NCBI RefSeq assembly: GCF_022267315.1
Contig: NZ_JAIKLE010000004.1
Coordinates: 229,371-293,370 of the forward strand
Direction of reading: 5' to 3'
DNA from: Maribellus maritimus
GTDB lineage: Bacteria > Bacteroidota > Bacteroidia > Bacteroidales > Prolixibacteraceae
DNA length: 64,000 nt
The notes below the pieces were generated by a model that was given only the letters and a program-made list of their open reading frames with translations, made no database searches and was not told the DNA's origin. The position numbers were made by a program, and so were the translations under genes. Within the stretch, counting starts at the first letter, position 1, and the number at the start of each line of letters is the position of its first letter. This document shows positions 44,158-53,264 of this stretch, in pieces.

Positions 44158-45654
44158 TTATTGCTGTTTTGTTTTTTTATTTAATTTCTTCTGTCTTATT
44201 TGCTTTTCTGTTTCCTCTTTATCCAGCTTTGGCCCCATGAACATATATACCATGCAAGTATATATTACAATTCCTGTAGGCATTTGTCCCAGAACGCCAT
44301 TACCGTATGATGCAACCATTATTCCCCAATAACCGCTCGTAAAGGCACACATAATATTGCGAATTTCCTCATTTTTTATCCTAAAAAAGATAAAAAACAT
44401 ACTTTTCCCTAAAATGTATAAAAGGATAAATAAATGTAGAGCTAATCCAACTACGCCTTGTTCTGCCCAAATCATAACGTACCAACTATCTGTTGGTGTA
44501 TTTGCAAGAAACGTATTTGGCGTAAATCGTAATCCCCAGTTGCCAGCAGAACCAATCCCTCCGCCAAATGGACGAGCTGCCAGATAGTTACTTAGTTTTT
44601 TTTGATTTGCCCGTCGAACTAAATACGAAGCATCTTCTGTGGGATTGAAGGCTGTTCTCATGCGCCGAATGCTATAATTGCCTTGTCCTATTGTTGTATA
44701 TTTAAAGAAAATGATTACGCTTAATCCTAGAATTGCTCCAACAATCATCACTTTAAAATTTTTTCGAAGAATAATATACAAAGCAAATCCCATTATAGGA
44801 ACAGCCATTGCTCCGCGGGTTCCGGAGATCATGAGTCCGTAGAATCCAAGAAAGGAAGTAACTAAATAAAATATTTTTGTTTTTTTTGGTAATTTTTTGT
44901 TAAAAGAAAGAATTAGAAAAATGACACCTGTCAGCCCCTGTGATGCCCCAAACTGGCCAGCATCTGAGTAGAAGGAAAAAACTCTAAGCTTTCCAAAAAG
45001 TACATGGGTCTTATAATTCCCTTCATTGAGCCAAGCCTGCTCAAAAGGATCTACTCCAAAATATTTTTGCATTATGCCTTTAAGTGTCCCCATAATTGAC
45101 AGGATTGCCCAGATTTTCAGAAAAAGATCAATGTCTTTTTTCTTGTTGAATAGAATAAAAATAAGGGGGATAATTAATAACATATATAACGAAACACCTC
45201 TCATAGCATAAAACCAAGCAGTTCTGCTGACTGCTTCTGGATTAAATAATTCAAAGATGGTATATAGATACCAAATGGCAGAAAGTAGTACTAGATCGTT
45301 TTTCCCATTTTTCCATGGAATTTTTTTGAAAAAACTCATTAGAAAAAGCGAAATATAGGTTAGAAATAAAAGCATATCTATAGATAAACCTAAAGGAATA
45401 CCCTTTAAATATCTAGTTAATCCAATTGCAAGGAAATTCGCTATATAAACAGCAATTAATCCTGTTCTGGGAATCATAAAAACCAGATATAAAAATGTAA
45501 CAATGAAGGGGAGGAGGAAAAGTCCTATTCCTGCAATTAATCCACCTTTCACAATGATAAGCCCCATCATAACAATAACAAGAATAATTATAACTATACT
45601 TGATGGCTTAGTTAATAAATCATTTCCATATTTTTGTTCAAATAGATGACTCAT
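44158..45654 (-). CDS. O-antigen ligase/polymerase family membrane protein (Wzy-like)
   Basis: 498 residues with about 11-12 transmembrane helices and a large extracytoplasmic loop. SGTRGAMAVPIMGFALYII and ARPFGGGIGSAGNWG are typical of the Wzy_C/O-antigen ligase superfamily. The C-terminus is strongly basic (KQIRQKKLNKKTKQQ). It probably polymerises lipid-linked repeat units in the periplasm. Its start shares one base with the stop of the flippase gene. Confidence 0.87.
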   Translation of the reverse strand: MSHLFEQKYGNDLLTKPSSIVIIILVIVMMGLIIVKGGLIAGIGLFLLPFIVTFLYLVFMIPRTGLIAVYIANFLAIGLTRYLKGIPLGLSIDMLLFLTYISLFLMSFFKKIPWKNGKNDLVLLSAIWYLYTIFELFNPEAVSRTAWFYAMRGVSLYMLLIIPLIFILFNKKKDIDLFLKIWAILSIMGTLKGIMQKYFGVDPFEQAWLNEGNYKTHVLFGKLRVFSFYSDAGQFGASQGLTGVIFLILSFNKKLPKKTKIFYLVTSFLGFYGLMISGTRGAMAVPIMGFALYIILRKNFKVMIVGAILGLSVIIFFKYTTIGQGNYSIRRMRTAFNPTEDASYLVRRANQKKLSNYLAARPFGGGIGSAGNWGLRFTPNTFLANTPTDSWYVMIWAEQGVVGLALHLFILLYILGKSMFFIFFRIKNEEIRNIMCAFTSGYWGIMVASYGNGVLGQMPTGIVIYTCMVYMFMGPKLDKEETEKQIRQKKLNKKTKQQ

Positions 45655-47012
45655 TATACTTTCATAAATTCATATATTTTTTTAAAGAACTGCCATCCGT
45701 TGGAAAAAATAAATTTGAATTTTAAATGAAGTTCTTTATTTAAATATTGATATCCGATTAAAATACCAATAAAGGTAAATGCAACTGTTACAAGAGCGAC
45801 AGCTTCTAATGACTTGAAAAAAAACACCGCAATAACATCTCCTATTATATTGGCAAGCGTCATTACAATTACCTTGTAAAAGTTGAGATGAGGGCGATTT
45901 ATGCTATCTAAAGCAATTCCCGTAAACCTATCGATTGGCAGTAGAATTGAATAAAGGGCGAAGATTCTGAAAATTGTTGCCAAAAGGGGAATTGAGTCTC
46001 GAAATTCATTTCCTCCCAAAAATAAAACAAATGGTTCTGCAAAGATTATCCCAAATATTGCCATCGGTATAAAAAGAAAAGTAATTGTCCCACTGTATTC
46101 GTAAAATATCTTTTTTACTCCTTCAAGATCATTTTTTAAACTTTTTTGTGCCATCTTCGGAAATGCCGTAATTGTAAAACTTCTCAGTGGTATTCCAAGT
46201 AAATCAGTTAATTTGAGCGGGATTGCATATTTTGCTACCCCAATTGATCCTAAAATGGGGCTTAGTCCAATTATTATAGTGTCTGCACTTTTTAATAAAC
46301 TGCTTCCAATTAATGTTCCCATTGAAAATCTACCAAAATTGAGCATTTCTTTTGTGGAATATCGAGTTGATTTGCGAATGAAAAATAGTCCATCCCACTT
46401 TTTTGCAGCGGCCCAAATGCTAGGTATAAAGTTTGTCAATAGAAAAACGAAGACTATAGTAGTAAGTTGAAATTTAAAATATAAATTGTTTCCTATTAAA
46501 AAAAGTACAAAACTTCCAGAGCTAAAAATCTTTATAATCAGAATCTCTTTAAACTTCTGTTTTGCTTGAAAATAGGAAGTTGCATTATTCCATGATAAAT
46601 TGAAAAGTGCCAGTATTGGGTAATATTTTAGAAAAAGTAAATAACCATTGTTTATTTTAGTATTCAAATGGGTTATAAAAAGATAGGAGATAATTAAGAT
46701 TGCTGAAAGTATTCCAACTAAAATAATTCCTATCTTGAAGCTGGTTCCAAGATAGATTCTATTTTGTTCTTCGTCTGTTCCGGAAGAAAATCTAACAAGA
46801 GCTGTACTAGTAAGCCCAAATCTTAATTGGTCAAAAAAAGTTGCGAGGGTTGTGAAAAGTACCCAGTCTCCAAACAGTTCTTTTTCAAGTCCTCTTGTTA
46901 GAAGCATAAAACTTGCTAAACCGAGTATTGCGCCAATTACACTTGTTGAGAGAGAAAGCACATTTTTTTCGTATATTATCTTTTTTAATACGGACAACAT
47001 AACTTTATTCAA
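45654..47012 (-). CDS. Oligosaccharide flippase (Wzx-like)
   Basis: 452 residues, 12-14 hydrophobic helices. The N-terminal segment STSVIGAILGLASFMLLTRGLEKELFGDWVLFTTLATFF is characteristic of the polysaccharide-synthesis MOP flippases. It translocates undecaprenyl-linked repeat units across the inner membrane, upstream of Wzy in the pathway and in the operon. Confidence 0.9.
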   Translation of the reverse strand: MNKVMLSVLKKIIYEKNVLSLSTSVIGAILGLASFMLLTRGLEKELFGDWVLFTTLATFFDQLRFGLTSTALVRFSSGTDEEQNRIYLGTSFKIGIILVGILSAILIISYLFITHLNTKINNGYLLFLKYYPILALFNLSWNNATSYFQAKQKFKEILIIKIFSSGSFVLFLIGNNLYFKFQLTTIVFVFLLTNFIPSIWAAAKKWDGLFFIRKSTRYSTKEMLNFGRFSMGTLIGSSLLKSADTIIIGLSPILGSIGVAKYAIPLKLTDLLGIPLRSFTITAFPKMAQKSLKNDLEGVKKIFYEYSGTITFLFIPMAIFGIIFAEPFVLFLGGNEFRDSIPLLATIFRIFALYSILLPIDRFTGIALDSINRPHLNFYKVIVMTLANIIGDVIAVFFFKSLEAVALVTVAFTFIGILIGYQYLNKELHLKFKFIFSNGWQFFKKIYEFMKV

Positions 47013-47054
47013 CTTTTTTAGCTGTATTTTTTTGTTTAATTATAGCCCGAACTT

Positions 47055-49277
47055 TTACAATATAGAGAGTTTATCTTTTGAACTAAACTTTAAAAGTATT
47101 AGTCTTTTTAAGAAACGTCTCACTCGGGAACGTTTGCGGGGAATTTCTCCAATTAAGTCTTCCATTTCTTGTAATTCAACACCATTTAGAAAAACTTGAG
47201 GCTCTTTATCTGATGCTTCGAGAATATCTTTTATAGCGAAAGAATCAGATTTTAGCCACTGCCTGTTTGCTCTTGTTACTAAAATTGGGACATCAACGGT
47301 TTTAAATAAATTGATCGGGTAACTGTTATTCAAAACTCCCGGAATTTCAATAAAAATGAAGTCGTAATTCGATAGATTATTTTTATCCTTTTCCGGAGTC
47401 AAGTCTTCAATCTTTTCTGCTCGGTGAAAAGAATTATCTCTACTGTATATTATTTGTTCTATTTCTTCTGAAATTTTATCTTTTTCATAAGAGATATATA
47501 ATATTTTGTATCCATATTCGGTCAATCTTTTCAGCAAAAAGCGTAAAATTCTTGTTTTGCCTTCTTTTTCTAAACTGCTAAAGAATAGAAAAGATGAAGG
47601 CTTTCTTTTATTTTCTATAGATGCGATATTTAAAATTAGTTTACGGGCTATTATATCGAGTGCCCGTTTTTCGATAGTATCTATGTCAACATATTTACTC
47701 ACTTTGCTCGTATTTGGATAAACGGCTGCAACATTAAGTCCGGTTAGTTCTTCAACTCTCGCCCAGGTTTTTATGTTGTTGTTCAAAAAGTCCAATACGA
47801 TTATTATAAAAGTAGGGATAAGAAAACCAATCATAAAAGCGATAAGTACAATGAATTTTCTTTTACTGGGTTCCGCCACTATTGGAAAAAAAGGAGGCGC
47901 TATGATTCTCAGGTTTGAGTTCAATTCAATGTTTTGTTGTTTTAGTTTGGCTTGTCCTAAACTTTGCAAAATTGAGAGGTATTCTCTTTCAGCAACATTT
48001 ATTTTACGTTCGAGTCTTTTCATTGTCGCTCCTAATGGTGCATATGACGAAAATAATCTTTCATATTCTTTTTTTTGAATGTCGGCGACTATAAGTTTTG
48101 CTTTTGCAGCTTCTAATTTTATGACGTTTGATAACCATTCTGTCAAAACAGAAGAGGAGGGAAGTCCTTCAGTCGTATTACTCATTGAAAATTGCTCTCT
48201 AACCGAGTTTTTCAATTCTTCCTGTATATCAAACGAACGTGTTTTTAAACTTGCTATGTTAGAGATTAAACTTTTTTCTTTAGCTGAGTCACTTTCGTTT
48301 TCGTATGTTTTTAGTGCAATTTGAGTATTTAATTCAGAAAGCGAATTTCTTAAATCAAGAATTTTTTTATTATTGACAAATTGTTTCTGGGTAGCTGTCA
48401 TTTTCTCCTCAAGAATCGAAAGTACTGATTCTGCTGCAACTTTATCTCTTTGAATTTCCTGATGAGCTAAATCAAAATGTTCTTTTTCAGATGCGATATG
48501 TTTAGTCTGTTCATAATAATTAATAATAGTGTTCGATTGATTAAAACGGAGTAACTCATTTTCCGCCTCGTTTAGTTTTTCATCGGCCTGTTTTAGTTGC
48601 TTCTGAAAATATTGAACAACGGCATCAGACTGGTTAATTTTTATTGTTGTATATTCTTCGATAAAAACTTGAACGATGAAATCAAGTGTGTTTTTGCATA
48701 TAGCTGCATCATCTGATTGATATTTGATATCAATCATATCACTTGATTGAACTCTTGAGACTTTTATTTTAGAAGCAATTTTTCGAGTACTATAATGGGG
48801 GTGTTCGTAATTCAGTATTGCATATATGAAGTTGGAGTAATTTTTATTTTTTAGATTTCTGAAGTTTTCTACTGTCTTTTCCAAATTTCCCTTTACAACA
48901 AGTTGTTTAACTTCTTCCGGAACAATTTCCATTAATTTTGAATAGGAATTGTCTGAAATAATCTCATCGGTGGGCTTATCAATAATAAGATGCGACGCAA
49001 GTAATCGGATCGAAACTTCTTCAAGTGTGTTTTTTGAATTAATTATTTCAATCAGATTGTCGAAAGCTGCACGAGATGCAAACAAATCAATTTTTGAATC
49101 ATCGAGTGAAACTATTGATGAACCTGTTGTGATACCTGTGTAAATTCGTGTTGTTGAAATAAAAACTTTAGGTAGCTCTTTTGTCCCAAAGAATACAAGC
49201 ACCGCCATTAACAAGGGGGATATTATTAGTAACCCTGCGTGTTTTAATAACAGTCTTATAAAATAAACTATTTTCAA
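47055..49277 (-). CDS. Wzc/GumC-like polysaccharide co-polymerase with degenerate kinase domain
   Basis: 740 residues. Two membrane helices (about 12-32 and 465-490) bracket a long periplasmic coiled-coil Wzz region. The cytosolic domain is BY-kinase-like in layout but altered. The Walker A equivalent reads FSSLEKEGKTRIL near 565, the Walker A' Asp pair is replaced (ILYISYEKDK) and the Walker B Asp is Glu (DFIFIEIPG). The C-terminus RRFLKRLILLKFSSKDKLSIL has no tyrosine cluster. It probably sets chain length without autophosphorylation. It lies three bases from the TolC-like gene. Confidence 0.88.
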   Translation of the reverse strand: MKIVYFIRLLLKHAGLLIISPLLMAVLVFFGTKELPKVFISTTRIYTGITTGSSIVSLDDSKIDLFASRAAFDNLIEIINSKNTLEEVSIRLLASHLIIDKPTDEIISDNSYSKLMEIVPEEVKQLVVKGNLEKTVENFRNLKNKNYSNFIYAILNYEHPHYSTRKIASKIKVSRVQSSDMIDIKYQSDDAAICKNTLDFIVQVFIEEYTTIKINQSDAVVQYFQKQLKQADEKLNEAENELLRFNQSNTIINYYEQTKHIASEKEHFDLAHQEIQRDKVAAESVLSILEEKMTATQKQFVNNKKILDLRNSLSELNTQIALKTYENESDSAKEKSLISNIASLKTRSFDIQEELKNSVREQFSMSNTTEGLPSSSVLTEWLSNVIKLEAAKAKLIVADIQKKEYERLFSSYAPLGATMKRLERKINVAEREYLSILQSLGQAKLKQQNIELNSNLRIIAPPFFPIVAEPSKRKFIVLIAFMIGFLIPTFIIIVLDFLNNNIKTWARVEELTGLNVAAVYPNTSKVSKYVDIDTIEKRALDIIARKLILNIASIENKRKPSSFLFFSSLEKEGKTRILRFLLKRLTEYGYKILYISYEKDKISEEIEQIIYSRDNSFHRAEKIEDLTPEKDKNNLSNYDFIFIEIPGVLNNSYPINLFKTVDVPILVTRANRQWLKSDSFAIKDILEASDKEPQVFLNGVELQEMEDLIGEIPRKRSRVRRFLKRLILLKFSSKDKLSIL

Positions 49278-49280
49278 ATC

Positions 49281-50027
49281 TTACGGTTTTAAATTAATTT
49301 TTATTCCCACTGTTTCTTCCAGAACTTGAAGTGCTGTGGCAAAATCAAGTTTTGCATCCTCAAGCTCAATTAAAGTTTTAGAAAGCATATTATCCAAACG
49401 AGCATATTCAGCTACATTTATTTTACCATTATTAAAATCAATTTCTGCCCTGATCATTTGAAGCCGATAAGTTTCTACAGCATTGGTATTTATTTGGATT
49501 TTTCTGTAAGATTTAATAACCTCGTTATATTGAACAATAATTAGTTGGCGAAGTTCTATTATTTTTGCTTCTTTTTGGTATTGTAACTTTTCTTTTTCAG
49601 CTATTGCTGTTTTTACATTACTTCTATCAATAATATCAGAGATTGGAATTTTTATATATCCTCCAATATAAAAACGAGTTTCTTTTGTTGTTGCCAAGGT
49701 GCTTTCTATTGTTGAGTAATCTTCTGTTAAATACAGATTATCGAAAATTCCATATCTGGCATTTCCTTCAATACCGAGAGATTTCATCCACAAACGTTTT
49801 TCTTCGTTTATTTTAGAATTTCCGATTTTTATGTCAGCATCCAAAAGTTTAGAAATAGGAGAGTTTTCTACAGCAATTTCCTGTAATTCTGCCAGAGATG
49901 GTAACCGTTCAATAATGTCAACCTTATCAATCGGATCTTTGGTAATTTGAATGGAAGACTGCGAATAGATATTTTTTGCAAACAATACTATTGCTACTCC
50001 TAAAATTAACTTAATTTGTATTGTCAT
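49281..50027 (-). CDS. Short TolC-family outer-membrane protein of the polysaccharide operon
   Basis: About 248 residues from the ATG at 50027, where MTIQIKLILGVAIVLFAKNIYSQ gives a signal peptide; longer frames run into the sugar transferase gene. SLAELQEIAVENSPISKLLDADI, VYGGYIKIP-like strand segments and long helices (KTAIAEKEKLQYQKEAKI, RAEIDFNNGKINVAEYARL) match one TolC repeat. Typical TolC proteins are about 430-490 residues with two repeats, so this is half-length. Position next to Wzc suggests an exit duct for the polymer in place of Wza. Confidence 0.72.
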   Translation of the reverse strand: MTIQIKLILGVAIVLFAKNIYSQSSIQITKDPIDKVDIIERLPSLAELQEIAVENSPISKLLDADIKIGNSKINEEKRLWMKSLGIEGNARYGIFDNLYLTEDYSTIESTLATTKETRFYIGGYIKIPISDIIDRSNVKTAIAEKEKLQYQKEAKIIELRQLIIVQYNEVIKSYRKIQINTNAVETYRLQMIRAEIDFNNGKINVAEYARLDNMLSKTLIELEDAKLDFATALQVLEETVGIKINLKP

Positions 50028-50028
50028 T

Positions 50029-51225
50029 TCAAACATTTTCTTTTTGGAATACTGCGCGAAACGTACGTATAATAATCCAAATATCCTTCCAGAATGAGAA
50101 TTTGCTGTTCGCAATTTCTACATATCTGTTATCAAGTTGTTTGCGTTCCTCCGGCGACATTTTTGATGTTTTGCCCCTCGCTTCAACCTGCCACAAACCG
50201 GTAATCCCTGCAGGGCCGTTAAACCGGTCGGTCCATTCGTCGGTGGTAAGAAGTTCGGCCTCATAGAGTGGGAGAGGCCGGTTCCCAACAATCGACATAT
50301 CTCCTTTTATCACATTTATAAGTTGAGGTAATTCATCGATACTCAATTTTCGAATGATGTGTCCAACTTTAGTAATACGTGGATCGTTCTCAAATTTCAC
50401 AAATGCACTTTCCTGCTTTTCTTTTTGATGCTGAATATGTTGTTTTTCGTCAACCTCGATATCGTCACCAAATAAAATTGTTCCCGATTCATCAATTTTT
50501 TCCTCCTTTTTTTCACTCAGACTATTTTCAACTACACTGGTTTTTTCCTCCTTTTTGTATTGATTTAAATGCTGAAATTCTTTTAGTCTTTTGTCAGCAT
50601 CGGGATACATCGACCGTAATTTTAGGAAATTAAATATTCTGTAACCTGTCCCTACACGTTTTGATATGTAATATACTTTTCCTTTTGATTCAAGCCGAAT
50701 TGCAATGACAAATAAAACCAGTATAGGGGAAATAAGAAGTAAAACAAGCCCTGCAAAAAATACGTCGAAAGAACGTTTAAAAAAGGGAGTTTTGTATATA
50801 TTTTCTTCGGGGTGAACTTCTTTTTTTAACAGCGCCATTTGAGGCTTTAAAACTTTTAAAAACTTAATACGGTTGAAAATCACCTCTGCATTTACAGGCT
50901 TGGTATAAATATCATCTATCTTTTGTTTGAATGCCCGGTTTAATATTTCAGGTGTTTTAGTATCGCATAAAACGATGTATGGAATTTCATTTTTTTTGTC
51001 AAAATTTTCAACAAACGACTGGTGGAAGTCCAGACCATTTCTTCCCGGTATTTCATACTCACTTATTACACCATCTGTACTCGTATTATTCTCGTCGACC
51101 CATGCAGATGCCTGCAACGGGTTGGGGAAGCTTTTAAAATTTACTGTTCCATTCACTGAAGTGAATTTTTCAATAATATTTTTATCTTCTCCAATGTAGA
51201 CAAGATTTAATTTTCCGTCTTTCAT
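50029..51225 (-). CDS. Initiating sugar transferase fused to a degenerate receiver domain
   Basis: About 398 residues from the ATG at 51225 (a TTG at 51258 would overlap the preceding gene). Residues 1-120 are receiver-like: LVYIGEDKN, VISEYEIPGRNGLDF with Glu56 where the phospho-acceptor Asp belongs, and YTKPVN with K109. One membrane hairpin follows (VFFAGLVLLLISPILVLFVI), then the bacterial sugar transferase domain (PF02397): KRVGTG, FLKLRSM, DPRITKVGHIIRKLSIDELP and VGNRPLP. A charged insertion of about 60 residues splits this domain. It should load the first sugar phosphate on undecaprenyl phosphate. Confidence 0.87.
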   Translation of the reverse strand: MKDGKLNLVYIGEDKNIIEKFTSVNGTVNFKSFPNPLQASAWVDENNTSTDGVISEYEIPGRNGLDFHQSFVENFDKKNEIPYIVLCDTKTPEILNRAFKQKIDDIYTKPVNAEVIFNRIKFLKVLKPQMALLKKEVHPEENIYKTPFFKRSFDVFFAGLVLLLISPILVLFVIAIRLESKGKVYYISKRVGTGYRIFNFLKLRSMYPDADKRLKEFQHLNQYKKEEKTSVVENSLSEKKEEKIDESGTILFGDDIEVDEKQHIQHQKEKQESAFVKFENDPRITKVGHIIRKLSIDELPQLINVIKGDMSIVGNRPLPLYEAELLTTDEWTDRFNGPAGITGLWQVEARGKTSKMSPEERKQLDNRYVEIANSKFSFWKDIWIIIRTFRAVFQKENV

Positions 51226-51235
51226 AAAAGTAGGT

Positions 51236-51601
51236 TTACCTTTCCAGTATTCTTTCAATCCTGATTTGGAGTTCTTCCGGATTAAATGGTTTTACCAGAT
51301 AATCTTCAGCTCCCATTTTTAAACACTTTATTCTATCGGTACTACTGTCTTTACTACTTAAAACTACTATCGGAATGTCCCTGAAAAAGCCACTTTCCTT
51401 TACACGGCTGATCAACTCAAATCCGTCGAGGTTGGGCATCTGCAAATCTGTAATAATCAGATCAGGGATGTTGCCTTCCTGTAACCAGGAGAGTGCCTGA
51501 AGCCCGTCTTCTTTTGTTGTTACTTCGAATGTTTTACTCAAAAATTGAACTATAAGTCTGCTGATTGAAGGTTTGTCGTCAACAATTAGAATTTTTTTCA
51601 T
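51236..51601 (-). CDS. Single-domain response regulator at the head of the polysaccharide operon
   Basis: 121 residues, complete receiver: LIVDDKP, acceptor D52 in LIITDLQMPNLDG, VVLSSKDSS switch and K104 in YLVKPFNPEE. It has no output domain. It ends 10 bases before the sugar transferase that carries its own degenerate receiver, so the two may interact. Its cognate kinase is not adjacent; the receiver-kinase at 32210 or the H-NOX hybrid kinase are candidates only by proximity. Confidence 0.9.
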   Translation of the reverse strand: MKKILIVDDKPSISRLIVQFLSKTFEVTTKEDGLQALSWLQEGNIPDLIITDLQMPNLDGFELISRVKESGFFRDIPIVVLSSKDSSTDRIKCLKMGAEDYLVKPFNPEELQIRIERILER

Positions 51602-51700
51602 TTTGATGTATGGTTTGCAAATAGAGATTTCTCAATCACAAACAAAAATAAACAATATTTTGAATTACAAAACTTATTCAATGTTTTATTAATGAGATAT

Positions 51701-52375
51701 TTAAGTTGGATTCTGATTTTCACGGGGATAAAAGAAAAATTTGCTGTAAAAAAATGCAATGGTTTCGCTAATTACAGTGCGGGCACCTCTACTTGTTTTC
51801 CACCATTTTTTTAGTTCGTAAGAATTGTCTTCGATAGCAAAAACTCCCACTTCAAAATTATCTCCCAATGCTTTTTGGAATAAAAGCATACTTCGCCGGG
51901 AATGACATCCTGTTGAAACAACATCTACTTTTGCTTTTTTTATATTTTGCTCTTCAAAATAGGACTTCAATGTAAGACCTGAGGTATATGTTCTGTTTCT
52001 GAGAACGGTCTCCCCGGGAATTGCAATAACTTTTGTACTATCAAATCCTAATTCTAGGAAAGTTGCCCGGGTTAGCTCGGCCAATGTTTTTTTTTCTTCA
52101 AGATAATACCCAACTGAAAGTTTACCGCCAGTAGTAAATATTAACTTATAATTGTTTGTATTAAAATATTCGATTGCTCTCTCTATGGAATAATCAGACA
52201 TACTTCCGTCAAGAACCAAATAGTCGCCATAAACAGGTTTACTTTTGCTCAAATAAAGAGGCATTTGAAATATGAAAAGATAGAAAAAGAGCAATAGTAT
52301 TCCGAGTAGTAAAAATTTTGCAGGCCATGTTAAAACGGTGCATTCTTTCTTTTTTGTCAATTTAAATCGGGTCAT
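51701..52375 (-). CDS. YdcF/ElyC-family membrane protein (DUF218)
   Basis: 224 residues with one N-terminal helix (FLLLGILLLFFYLFIFQMPLYL). The DUF218 core follows: GDYLVLDGS, TTGGKLSVGYYL, IPGETVLRNRTYTSGLTL and VDVVSTGCHSRRSMLLFQKAL. Relatives ElyC and SanA affect envelope polymer synthesis and lipid-carrier use. It precedes the polysaccharide operon in the same direction by 99 bases and may be its first gene. Confidence 0.85.
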   Translation of the reverse strand: MTRFKLTKKKECTVLTWPAKFLLLGILLLFFYLFIFQMPLYLSKSKPVYGDYLVLDGSMSDYSIERAIEYFNTNNYKLIFTTGGKLSVGYYLEEKKTLAELTRATFLELGFDSTKVIAIPGETVLRNRTYTSGLTLKSYFEEQNIKKAKVDVVSTGCHSRRSMLLFQKALGDNFEVGVFAIEDNSYELKKWWKTSRGARTVISETIAFFYSKFFFYPRENQNPT

Positions 52376-52563
52376 ACAAATATTGTATATTTCAAATGCA
52401 GGACACTAAGAATTAACTTTAAAGGTAATCTGAAAAATCACAAACCCAAATATAAATATTGGCTGCTCAAAATCAAGGCACAGGCATTTTTACGGTGTTT
52501 ATTTAGTTTTTTTTAAAGATATTATTTACAGGAGTATGTCATACTCCCCCAATATGCAAATAG

Positions 52564-53238
52564 CTATTCTTCCAAACTAAGTATTGAAAAATCAAATTGG
52601 TTATAACAGCTGATGTAGTAGTCTGCTATTTTATTTTCTACCTTACAGTTAAGGCTGTCAAGAATAGCAATTGTTTTCATACCTGCTTTTTTTGCTGCCA
52701 GTAACCCTGAAAAAGAGTCTTCAATTGCCAGACAATTTTCCGGTTTTACATTTAATTTTTCAGCAGTGGTCAGGTAAACAAAAGGATGTGGTTTTCCTTC
52801 CAATTCATGTTCCGACGACGAAGTGGCATCAAAGTACTCGCCAAGTGCCAACTTTTCCAATACAACCGGAATTATTACTGAAGGTGAATTTGTTGCCAAA
52901 CCAATTTTATATCCCCTGGATTTTAAAATTCTTATAAAGTTTTCAATACCGGAAATCGCTTGCCCTTCATTTTTGATTAAATGTGCAACGCGCTCTACTA
53001 CGCCATTTTCTACTTCATCTAATGTTTTGTGCTTCCACGGATATTTACTGTACCAAAAATTCGTAACTTCAGTGGTGGTCATCGATTGTGTAATGGAACA
53101 TAATTCTTCTGACAGTTTTACGCCGACAGAAGAAAAGACTTCTTTTTCAGCTCTTTTCCATATCTCTTCAGAGTCAATAATAACTCCATCCATATCAAAA
53201 ATGAAAGCTTCAATCTTATCTTTTGTTTTCTGAGTCAT
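52564..53238 (-). CDS. HAD-superfamily phosphatase (HxpB/YniC-like)
   Basis: 224 residues. Motif I FIFDMDGVIIDSEEIWKRAE, motif II ATNSPS, the Lys in LEGKPHPFVYLTTAEKLN and motif IV CLAIEDSFSGLLAAKKAGM are all present, with a helical cap between. It most resembles hexitol/sugar-phosphate phosphatases of the HxpB group; beta-phosphoglucomutase-like activity is an alternative. It is a soluble enzyme. The downstream gap to YdcF (188 bases) has no recognisable terminator. Confidence 0.87.
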   Translation of the reverse strand: MTQKTKDKIEAFIFDMDGVIIDSEEIWKRAEKEVFSSVGVKLSEELCSITQSMTTTEVTNFWYSKYPWKHKTLDEVENGVVERVAHLIKNEGQAISGIENFIRILKSRGYKIGLATNSPSVIIPVVLEKLALGEYFDATSSSEHELEGKPHPFVYLTTAEKLNVKPENCLAIEDSFSGLLAAKKAGMKTIAILDSLNCKVENKIADYYISCYNQFDFSILSLEE

Positions 53239-53264
53239 ATTTTGTATAAAACAATCTTAACGCA

